A stretch of DNA of 14,706 nucleotides from contig LT636134.1 in NCBI GenBank assembly GCA_900128565.1, forward strand, positions 1 through 14,706. Reading direction: 5' to 3'. This DNA comes from Stramenopiles sp. TOSAG23-6. Its lineage: Eukaryota > Sar. A program made the translations under genes and the position numbers. A model generated the notes under the pieces. That model did no database searches, was not told the DNA's origin, and saw only the letters and a list, made by a program, of their open reading frames with translations. How positions within the stretch are numbered: the first letter of the stretch is position 1; the number at the start of each line of letters is the position of its first letter. Shown here one piece after another: positions 1-6,783 of the stretch.

Positions 1-393
1 AAATACCTGCCATGTACAAAAAATGCACAACAACCTGTATACTATTATGTCTCTGAAGCTGCTGTGAAGGAATTTAAAGTAAACGAAAAAGAAAATATTT
101 TCTCGTGTGGAATTCGTGATGCTGCTGGTCATTTTGCTATACAAGAGTTGTTACAAAAATCTCCTTCATTTGCATTATTTTTATTTAATCGTATGAATGA
201 AAGCAAAGGTGGTATTAGTACTTGGTGTACGTTTAAAGAAAACAGGCCTCTCTTTGTATTAACAGCAATTCTTAAATATGGAAGTTTGGAAGTTTCAGTT
301 AAATTAAAAAAACATTTGGAAAAACAAAGGAAAAGTCTTTCTGATATCGCTAGTACTATACCTGGTGCTAAAGCATTGCTTGCTCTTTTATAA
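1..393 (+). CDS. PUM3: PUM3/PUF6-like protein, C-terminal end (5' partial)
   Basis: Open from base 1 to the TAA at 391-393, with no start in the window, so this is the last ~130 codons of a longer gene. The translation ends like the CPL domain that closes PUM3/PUF6 proteins: an AGHF-x-IQELL segment (AGHLVLKWLI in human PUM3), then a Trp followed by a NRPLFVL segment (NRGAIIL in human), then VSVKLKKHL and a terminal GAKALLALL (KGIEILLEKL in human). PUM3/PUF6 are nucleolar PUF-repeat RNA-binding proteins; yeast Puf6 acts in 60S subunit assembly and ASH1 mRNA repression. The PUF repeats would lie upstream, outside the window. The call rests on a remembered comparison of a short, weakly conserved domain, so it is likely but not certain. 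A GTG at 64 lies inside the frame and is not a start. Confidence 0.66.
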   Translation, partial: KYLPCTKNAQQPVYYYVSEAAVKEFKVNEKENIFSCGIRDAAGHFAIQELLQKSPSFALFLFNRMNESKGGISTWCTFKENRPLFVLTAILKYGSLEVSVKLKKHLEKQRKSLSDIASTIPGAKALLALL

Positions 394-592
394 GCTATGA
401 AAACGTTTGAAACGTTTTACTTGAGTTGAAAAAAAAATGATCAAACTCAAACTCTGCTCACAGCCGTTAAACAAAAAAAAATAAAATACTTTTATAAAAA
501 TAATCCATTTGGACACATGATGTTTTATCATTGACTCTTTTGATTTTTACTCGGCCTTATATGATATGGATGCATTACTAGATTTCTATAAG

Positions 593-998
593 CTATTCAG
601 TCGCAGAATTTGTAACCACCTGGAGAAATATCTGTAAACTTCGCAAGCGATAGACCAATCCTTCCAATACTTTTTTTGCGTTTGCATTTTGTTGTTGTAA
701 CGTTTCTATTTTTCTACTGTTTTTTTGAGGTAGCATTTTTTGTTTTTTTACCACGTGGAGAACATTGTGACTTTCTAGAGGAAGTTGGGAGTGCTTTTAC
801 TGTTTCTATTTCCTTTTCTACTGCGTTTACCGACTGCCCTAATTCTGACCATAGTGCATCAATTCTATTCTTTATATTCAATACTTCAGTGTGGTCAAGT
901 GACCCGGCAGCTAAGCCACTGTACAATAGATGGGTTTCTTTTAAAAGAGCCGAAAGTTGTTTCTGGCCTGCACGTGTATTAGACATAGACAAAACCAT
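593..998 (-). CDS. Small coiled-coil protein, possibly Mediator subunit MED30-like (two exons)
   Basis: An open frame runs from ATG 998 (or MSNT at 986) to a TAG at 714-716. A second frame just downstream (705 to 593) encodes a leucine-rich helix, ETLQQQNANAKKVLEGL followed by VYRLRSLQIFLQVV, ending at TAG 593-595. Removing a 46-nt GT-AG segment (706-751) joins the two in phase and gives ~119 residues. The N-terminal part is helical and hydrophilic (around LLKETHLLYSG and IDALWSELGQSV). The C-terminal helix resembles the end of MED30 (human NQQLKQIMDQLRNLIWDI), a metazoan and plant Mediator head-associated subunit. That resemblance is weak, and any small coiled-coil subunit is possible. An upstream exon is also conceivable: an ATG at 1197 begins a 60-codon ORF with a CPFCGW motif, and a GT-AG intron at 963-1041 would fuse it in phase. 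It is transcribed divergently from the MYB gene. Confidence 0.4.
706..751 (-). other. Putative 46-nt GT-AG intron
   Basis: Read on the minus strand it starts GTAAAA at 751 and ends AATAG at 706. Removal is phase 1 and replaces the lysine-rich read-through tail (GKKTKNATSKKQ) with a regular leucine-rich helix. It is inferred only from reading-frame repair. Confidence 0.38.
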
Positions 999-1231
999 AT
1001 CAATGAATGAATGATTATCCTACTTCTCTCGCTTCTTTTACCTTTTGATTTTGTGAGTTTTGTGAGTTGACCTTCTCGAGTTTTGACAGAGTTGGTTTGT
1101 CACGTGTCAGATGATACCCGGTAACGCTTGCAGTAACGGACCACCCACAAAACGGACAACCGTTGAAACTTGCTCCAACCGTCGTAGAGTCTTGCATTTC
1201 CCTTTTCGAAAGAGGAAATACTAATTGAGTG

Positions 1232-3233
1232 ATGGCTCGTAACGAGAGACATGTCTTACCAAGGCAACGTCGAGCACGTAAAACTCGCATATCTCCTCGT
1301 ATTCCCAAGGGTAAAAGATGTCAACCTCCTTCACCAGCAGAAAATAACAATTTGAGTCAAGAGGGATACGTTTTGGACAATCAAAGAGCTGGTCGGTCTG
1401 CTTTTCGAAAGCGACAGGATATGAAAAAGTCTCCTGCTGCTCGTAGAGCTGATAAAACAAATTTATTATTTGATGATAAAGACATATCAGTTTATCAAGC
1501 AAATAATAAAAGATATTTGATTTATCCTGAAGGTAACAGAGAACCAAATGGAGTATTTATCCAAAGTGTACCTTCAGATGGTCAGGACAAATCAGAATCA
1601 GAGCGGTGGACAACTATAGATGATAATTGTCTTCGAAAAGCTGTCGCATTATATGGCGAGAATTGGCGTAAGATTGCTTCTGAAGTGAATAATAATAAAT
1701 TCACTGATATTCAGTGTTTGCATCGATGGCATAGAGTCTTAAGTACACGAAAAAAGACAAACAATATTCAATGGGAACAATATGAAGATGATATACTGCA
1801 GGAGTGTCGTAGGAACGGTATTACTAAATGGTCTTCCATTGCAACATATCTTCAAGGGCGTACGGGTAAGCAATGTAGGGAGCGTTGGGTGAATCATATA
1901 AAACATAACACTTCTACATCGAAATCCTGGTCAGACGCCGAAGACAAATCGTTAATTAAAGTGTACAAAACCATTGGAGAAGATTGGATAAATGTGAAAA
2001 AGTTTCTTCCTGGTCGGAATGAAATTGATGTTCAAAATAGGTGGAAGGTTCTTTTGGCGACCAGGAAGGTTAAACCAAGTACATCAGTTGCTTTTCCCGT
2101 CGGAATTCAGGCAAACATGAAGTCAACAATGTTACGAATGTTACCACCTCAAATGTCAAAGATGGCACAAATGGCACAAATGGCTCAGATGGGATTTGCC
2201 AATAATGCTACAATAATGAGACAGTCAAATATTCCAGTTGCTCTACAGTTTACGAGTACTCCTGTTACGTTGAATACTGAATCAAAAAATGTTTCAAAAA
2301 ACGTTTCAAAAAACGTTTCAAAAAATGTTTCAAAAAATGTTTCAAAAAATATTTCAAAAAATGTTTCAAAAAAACAAAATGCACAAAATAATGTAACAAG
2401 TTCGACAGATGCTAATCTTTTACGCATGGCAGAAGACTTTGTGGACGCTGAATCAAAACGACAGATGCAACATCATAACATTAAATTATCAGATTGTGAT
2501 AAAGATTTAATGATTCGAGCTTATATAGCAGGAATGCAATTGAAACCAAATGAGCGAGAAGATACTGTTGGTACAGAAATTGATGGTCTACGATCTCAAA
2601 ATGATTTGATGTGGGAATTTGATGAAAGTGGTTCTTTTACTTTAGATCCTATGGGATTTTCATTCGATACTGAACCATTTGAAGGTTACTTACAATCAAA
2701 TAACATGCTTTCAAATAAGGGTAGACCCAATGAAGTAAAGAAAAGTGACACTTTACCCGGTAACCAATTGTCTGAGATTCGTTCGACACCACCACAAAAC
2801 TCAATCAAAGATAATCAACACACTTTAGATCTTGGTGTTGGTTTAACTTGGGGATCTCTTGAATCGAATTTATTAGAAGATGCCAATGAAGACATTCTTG
2901 ATGGTAATTTGGGAGGGGTAAACTACTCCATGCTAAACATGTACGTTTTTATCATTAATTTTTTATCTAAATTGTTTTTATTTTTGGTATGAAATTTTGT
3001 ACCTAACAAAAAAAAATTCAAATTTTTAAAATATTTTTTTTCAATACATGTCGCTCGAACACGGTGAATTAAAAAATGTATTACCGAAACTAAATGGAGA
3101 GACTTCTGATGCTGAAGAAATACCCGAAGAACTTCCAATGACCCTACCAGAAGACATAACAAACAACGCCGCCTTGATTGATAATTTAACGGTTGAATTA
3201 CAAGGCAGAGGGGTACATGTAGCAGGCTTTTGA
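1232..3233 (+). CDS. R1R2R3 (three-repeat) MYB transcription factor, two exons
   Basis: Exons 1232-2940 and 3050-3233 give ~630 residues. Three MYB DNA-binding repeats are plain: R1 ~126-170 (Trp 126, 145, 166), R2 ~181-223 (Trp 181, 200, 219) and R3 ~233-275 (Trp 233, 252, 271), with RTGKQCRERW in the R2 recognition helix. This is the layout of animal c-MYB/B-MYB and plant MYB3R, which bind AACNG sites and control cell-cycle genes; a similar nuclear role is inferred. The N-terminus is basic. After the repeats come a Met/Gln-rich run (MAQ repeats) and a seven-fold SKNV repeat near residue 350. A segment rich in Asp/Glu follows, plausibly for activation. A GTG directly before the ATG is not used. 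A 109-nt introner-like intron splits codon ATG near the C-terminus; read-through ends at a TGA at 2990-2992, adding a hydrophobic tail (YVFIINFLSKLFLFLV) not expected of this family. Confidence 0.9.
2282..2374 (+). repeat. 12-nt tandem repeat coding (SKNV)7
   Basis: Seven units of TCAAAAAAYGTT (one with ATT) lie head to tail, followed by a decayed eighth. They encode SKNV x5, SKNI, SKNV, SKKQ inside the MYB gene. Third-position C/T differences show modest divergence between units. The encoded stretch is basic and low-complexity, a linker-type region. Confidence 0.9.
2941..3049 (+). mobile_element. Introner-like intron in MYB (AG-free)
   Basis: A 109-nt intron begins GTACGT after exon AACAT and ends CAATACAT before exon GTCGCTC. 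The inner box AAATTTTGTACCTAAC lies with its CTAAC 42 nt from the 3' end. It contains no AG dinucleotide, so no standard 3' splice site exists inside it. ACATGT occurs at both ends, so the exact boundary can slide by up to six bases, but no allowed position gives GT-AG. Removal is in frame and rejoins an ATG codon. Confidence 0.8.
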
Positions 3234-3390
3234 TCTTTTTGTAAGATTTTCTACTTGTTTCATAAAACATTGCATTTATTTTCAATAAAATAAAATCTTT
3301 TATAAACAATACAAATTTACATCAGTAGTTTCTTTGCAATATTTCTCATGACAATAAAATTCACAACTCTAATTTCTTCTGTACTATTTC

Positions 3391-3807
3391 TCATAAAACT
3401 TTCTTGAACGACAACACCTTCTTCGTTGAATGTGAGTAGTGTGTGAGCAGTAAAAGACCTGGAATGGATGCCACAATGTCCCCAAGCGTGTCCCCCATAG
3501 GGTCGGGCTCAGGAAAGTCTGAAAACAAATTCCATCGTGTAAGGTAAAAAATAAATGGACAACAAATATTTTCAATCACTTCCCAACCGAAAACGAATGT
3601 AATCATTTTTACATGTGTTAAACTGGGATAAATTAGTACAAGGCAAATATTCGCAATAATATGAACAAAGAACCATCGATCAATTATGAGATATTCACTC
3701 CCAAAATAAACTTTTTGCAAATTTATAGTTTCGTCAGAGTGAAATAAAATCACTGCTGTTACGCAAATTGAAGAGAGTACAAGAGAGCCGATAATATCAG
3801 AATACAT
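3391..3807 (-). CDS. Four-helix integral membrane protein, unrecognised
   Basis: 138 residues from ATG 3807 to TGA 3391-3393. Four hydrophobic helices are visible: ~5-25 (IIGSLVLSSICVTAVILF), ~43-63 (DRWFFVHIIANICLVLIYP), ~66-90 (MITFVFGWEVIENICCPFIF) and ~104-122. The polar residues within or near helices are distinctive: GWEVIEN in helix 3, then PDPMGDTLGDI before helix 4. A WE-x-x-EN ... GD-x-x-(G)D pattern recalls small bacterial-type membrane families such as DUF2585 or VanZ-like proteins, but I cannot claim homology. The frame stays open upstream for about 50 codons without an ATG, so a 5' exon is possible. It is divergent from the NIPA-like gene, and its 3' end converges on the MYB gene. 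Confidence 0.6.
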   Translation of the reverse strand: MYSDIIGSLVLSSICVTAVILFHSDETINLQKVYFGSEYLIIDRWFFVHIIANICLVLIYPSLTHVKMITFVFGWEVIENICCPFIFYLTRWNLFSDFPEPDPMGDTLGDIVASIPGLLLLTHYSHSTKKVLSFKKVL

Positions 3808-4309
3808 TTGATAGTACTCTTCAGCACTCAGAAATATAAAGGCAATATTTCCAGAAGTTAAAGTATTACATCCGTTACGGAGATTCGGTCCAATAAGTAA
3901 TAATTGTTGATGGTGCTTATTCCCTTGCGTATGAATCGACGTAATTCAGAAAGCAGGGTTATGTAGCTTGATGATATATATCAGTATCAATAGCTGAGCT
4001 AGCTGAGGCTGAGCTAGAATATTTATATAGAATAGATCAGATATCATATATATTATAATTAACGTTCCTACTAGTAAATTTTAACGGACGGACGAAAATC
4101 AAAATGGTTTTGATGTCGATCAAGGCATTTTCGGCCAAAGAATTTCATGTATATCAGCTAGATATTATAAATGCTAGCTAGCAGGTGCAGGTACTATAGC
4201 CTTCCCATAGTGTCATTGTCACTGGAATACCTGTCGAATAAGTGATTTAGACGTAAATTAAGAACATACTTTATAGAACCCGAGGGGTTTAAGTTGAATA
4301 TACAATAAT
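3808..4309. other. Divergent intergenic region with short palindromes
   Basis: About 500 bases separate the divergent membrane-protein and NIPA-like genes. No ORF with coding character is evident. It holds clustered AGCT/GCTGAG motifs (around 3990-4017), TA-rich runs such as ATATCATATATATTA (around 4041) and a GCTAGCTAGC palindrome near 4173. It presumably contains both promoters, but I recognise no specific site. Confidence 0.5.
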
Positions 4310-5935
4310 ATGCGATATTTCGAGATTGACACTAACTTTATTGGTGGAACCATGGCAATTCTTGCTGGAATTTTTTCTAATTTTGGTACTGCAAATCAGA
4401 AGCAAACACATTTATGTAACAATGCTTTACCACGTAGAATGCAAGGTAGTGTCTATTGGAAACAGCGTTGGATTCTAGGTTTATTTTGTATACTCTTTGG
4501 TGGTCTATTAGATATGGGTGCGTTAATGTATGCAACGCAAATAATCGTCGCTGTAGTTGGTGGGGCCGGAACTATTGTATCAAATGTTTTTTTTTGCACA
4601 ATTTATCTTGGTGAAAAAATAACTATAAATGACTGTGTTGGTCTTTTTTTGATCCTTATATCAGTGGTTTTGATATCTTTCAGCACCCCTCAAGATAGAG
4701 TATATGAACTACATGATCTTCAGAAAAACTTTGAAAGAGATGAATTTTGGCAATATTTGATGTACTGTTTCTTACTTTTATCCATGTTGCTTTTGTTATT
4801 GATGTATAATCTGTTTTGTTTTGATAGCAAAGAAAAATTTACGGCATTTCGTGCAAGAAGTATCAGTCCAAATAGAAGTCCAAAAAGTTCACATTTCGTA
4901 ATGAATCGAGAAGAATACACCCATATACCAAGTGCAACAGCTGAAAATAGATCATATCTAACGCAATCACTTAGCAAATTGAATAACTATCGTACAGCAA
5001 AAAATAGTACGCGTACTCTTAATAAAGAAGATCAGATACGGACGAAAGAATTGATGATTCAGACAAATTCTAATGTAGAAGAAATTAAAGAGGAGGACCC
5101 TAACCCTAACCCTAAACCACTGACCAAAGGACAACTTCAAAAATCATTCGGTACAAAAAAATTTGAAACAATCTACGGATTTGATAAAAATGCTACAAAT
5201 TCGTCTCTAATAGAAGAACAACAATATCAAGACTTTTTAAGTCGTAGTAAAATGAATTCATTAATATATGCCATTATAGCTGGGATAATTGGTTCATTCA
5301 CTGTTTTATTAGTTAAATGTTTTTGTGAAATTGTTGAAGTGTCTTACCTTCCTGGACAAAAAACAAATGTCCATGATACCAAAAACACAATCTTACATTG
5401 GCAAGTCATGTTTGTTTTCATCATTTTCAAAAGAATTCAAAAGAATTCAGTTTTTTTATATTGTACGAAATGTTTTTTTTTNTACTTAATGGATTTCGAA
5501 TTTAATTTTTTTTCACACTACATGTTTTTTGCTATCGGAGGTTTATTTTGTGGTGCTTCACAGATTATACTTATAAATCAAGCTATTGAAATACATGATG
5601 CTCTTGGTGTTTTGTCTACCTTTCAATTTACATGGATATTATTTAGTACAATTGGAGGAGTCATATTTTATGATTTACAACTTACAAAAAAAGATCAATA
5701 TTTTTGTATTTTTTCTGTTATTTTATGTGCAATTTCCGTAACACTATTTGCAAATCGAAAACATGTTTTTGTGAATGATGTGGACAATATGACTATAACT
5801 AAAAATAATACAAGAAATAGATGTATTAAAGAATTGAGCGTACAATCCAAAACTACTACAGAAAAAAATGCGTTAGAAGTAACAAATATTTTGGGTGATG
5901 AAAAATATCTAAATGCAGTGTATGGAAGTATTTGA
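4310..5935 (+). CDS. NIPA-like (DUF803) magnesium-transporter family protein, two exons
   Basis: Exons 4310-5409 and 5524-5935 give ~503 residues. The N-terminal half matches NIPA topology: a first helix with LAGIFSNFGTANQK, then KQRWILGLFCILFGGLLDMGALMYA, then the GGAGTIVSNVFFCTIYLGEKI segment (compare PLGALSV..ILS...L.E in NIPA). The C-terminal half has AIIAGIIGSFTVLLVK and LINQAIEIHDALGV (LNKALEIFD in relatives), followed by two more helices. NIPA proteins are Mg2+ transporters of the plasma and endosomal membranes; the substrate here is inferred. A long hydrophilic loop at ~180-300 makes the protein longer than human NIPA1/2 (~330-360) and contains three perfect CCCTAA units coding PNPNP. 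The unspliced frame also stays open because the intron is 114 nt. Splicing restores a continuous helix, HWQVMFFAIGGLFCG. Confidence 0.82.
   Translation: MRYFEIDTNFIGGTMAILAGIFSNFGTANQKQTHLCNNALPRRMQGSVYWKQRWILGLFCILFGGLLDMGALMYATQIIVAVVGGAGTIVSNVFFCTIYLGEKITINDCVGLFLILISVVLISFSTPQDRVYELHDLQKNFERDEFWQYLMYCFLLLSMLLLLLMYNLFCFDSKEKFTAFRARSISPNRSPKSSHFVMNREEYTHIPSATAENRSYLTQSLSKLNNYRTAKNSTRTLNKEDQIRTKELMIQTNSNVEEIKEEDPNPNPKPLTKGQLQKSFGTKKFETIYGFDKNATNSSLIEEQQYQDFLSRSKMNSLIYAIIAGIIGSFTVLLVKCFCEIVEVSYLPGQKTNVHDTKNTILHWQVMFVFIIFKRIQKNSVFLYCTKCFFXYLMDFEFNFFSHYMFFAIGGLFCGASQIILINQAIEIHDALGVLSTFQFTWILFSTIGGVIFYDLQLTKKDQYFCIFSVILCAISVTLFANRKHVFVNDVDNMTITKNNTRNRCIKELSVQSKTTTEKNALEVTNILGDEKYLNAVYGSI
5098..5115 (+). 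repeat. Telomere-like (CCCTAA)3 inside coding sequence
   Basis: Three perfect CCCTAA hexamers, the complement of TTAGGG, encode DPNPNPKP within the cytoplasmic loop of the NIPA-like protein. Chance is possible at this length, but a second copy occurs in the phosphatase gene. Confidence 0.8.
5410..5523 (+). mobile_element. Introner-like intron in the NIPA-like gene, hidden in an open frame
   Basis: A 114-nt segment is flanked by a CATGTTT duplication (5407-5413 and 5521-5527). It begins GTTTGT and ends CACTACAT. A branch-point-like TACTTAATGG lies about 33 nt before the end. Its length is a multiple of three with no stop, so it reads as a 38-residue insertion that does not fit the family. It is a divergent member: it lacks the CCTAAC box, contains some AGs and has one N. 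Membership rests on position, ends and target duplication. Confidence 0.62.
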
Positions 5936-6005
5936 AACTGGAAAAAAGTATAATAAAATATTTTTCATTATGTAATACGTGTCAAAATTTATTTATATTA
6001 ATAAG

Positions 6006-6407
6006 CTAGCGTCTACTACGTAACATTTGGTGCTGTGGACGACTTGATGAAGTTATTGTTGTTGTTGTTGATGTTCTTACAGTGCCAGTTGTAGTTTTTT
6101 TATCGTGGTTGTTGGGGGTGGGACAAATCAATAGGAAAGCAAGAAAACTAAATCCTATAAAAAGAGTAGATATAAAAAAAAGCAAAAATGAAAAAGCTAT
6201 CTGGCGTTCATACATAGTCGTACGTGGTATATTTAACTCAGTTGTGGTGTCAACGTTGAATTTGTTTTGGTTGTTNTGGACTTCCTCTCGCCTTCTTTTT
6301 TGTGCTGCTTTATGATCAGATGTACTTAACCAAGCAACCGAATCTTTGAGTAGAAAGCAGAATATAGTAAATACAGTAATTGCAATCGTTTTATAACCCA
6401 TTGGCAT
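6006..6407 (-). CDS. Two-helix membrane protein, unrecognised
   Basis: About 133 residues from ATG 6407 (MPMGYKTIAI) to TAG 6006-6008. The frame extends upstream to a GTG-like codon, but ATG 6407 sits directly before the first helix (TIAITVFTIFCFLL). A polar linker with a basic run (KAAQKRRREE) and one unresolved base follows. The second helix (~78-100, QIAFSFLLFFISTLFIGFSF) leads to a Pro/Thr/Ser-rich, basic tail; its threonines come from a GTT/GTG repeat on the plus strand. I recognise no family. Coding is supported by the two well-formed helices. It converges on the NIPA-like gene with 70 bases between stop codons. Confidence 0.55.
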   Translation of the reverse strand: MPMGYKTIAITVFTIFCFLLKDSVAWLSTSDHKAAQKRRREEVXNNQNKFNVDTTTELNIPRTTMYERQIAFSFLLFFISTLFIGFSFLAFLLICPTPNNHDKKTTTGTVRTSTTTTITSSSRPQHQMLRSRR

Positions 6408-6783
6408 AGATTTATTCCATTTTAATTGTCTCTTTAAAAAAAATGTGTCTGGTGCTAGCACACCTACAGATAATTTTTTTATAGTACATAAACGATAAAT
6501 ATGAGGAAGAACGGTCCATACGTTAAGTTAACAACTCCAAAGCAAATTCTTAAGCCGGTTACCAGGTAACATCACATTCATCGAATTGAGATGAGATTAT
6601 CTCTCCTCCAATTCGATTTCTCTCGTCGTCGTCACGTAGTGTTGCGAATAATACAACTAAAAGTTTCAATCTATTGGGGAAGAACATTGCGAATATCCAA
6701 GTAGATTGATTGGATAAGATAGATATCTTTCGTAATCGTATTTTATTGCTCTGTGATTTTCAGTTGTTGACGTTTCTATCAGT
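6408..6783. promoter_or_regulatory. Divergent upstream region of COPB2 with two palindromes
   Basis: About 375 bases lie between the divergent two-helix protein and COPB2. Two inverted repeats stand out: GTTACCAGGTAAC (6558-6570), and a larger imperfect palindrome at 6581-6616 with outer arms TCGAATTG/CAATTCGA and an inner GAGATTATCTC. They could be protein-binding sites or a hairpin; their function is not shown. Confidence 0.45.

Noticed and set aside
676-1014. Plus-strand ORF of 112 codons rich in Phe and Val
   Set aside because: It is the complement of the helical minus-strand gene and begins in its third exon region; composition is that of an antisense shadow.
1015-1197. 60-codon minus-strand ORF with a CPFCGW motif as a stand-alone zinc protein
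   Set aside because: A single CxxC is not a zinc site, the rest is low-complexity, and the DNA overlaps the MYB promoter. Kept only as a possible first exon.
2185-2427. Minus-strand ORF with repeated FFETFFET
   Set aside because: Antisense of the SKNV repeat in the MYB gene.
2941-2992. MYB protein ending in YVFIINFLSKLFLFLV
   Set aside because: This is intron read-through; the spliced frame continues into an acidic C-terminal exon.
5482-5482. Frame break at the single N in the NIPA-like gene (and at 6276 and 7791)
   Set aside because: Each N replaces one base without changing frame; the first and third lie in or next to introns, so they are assembly uncertainty.
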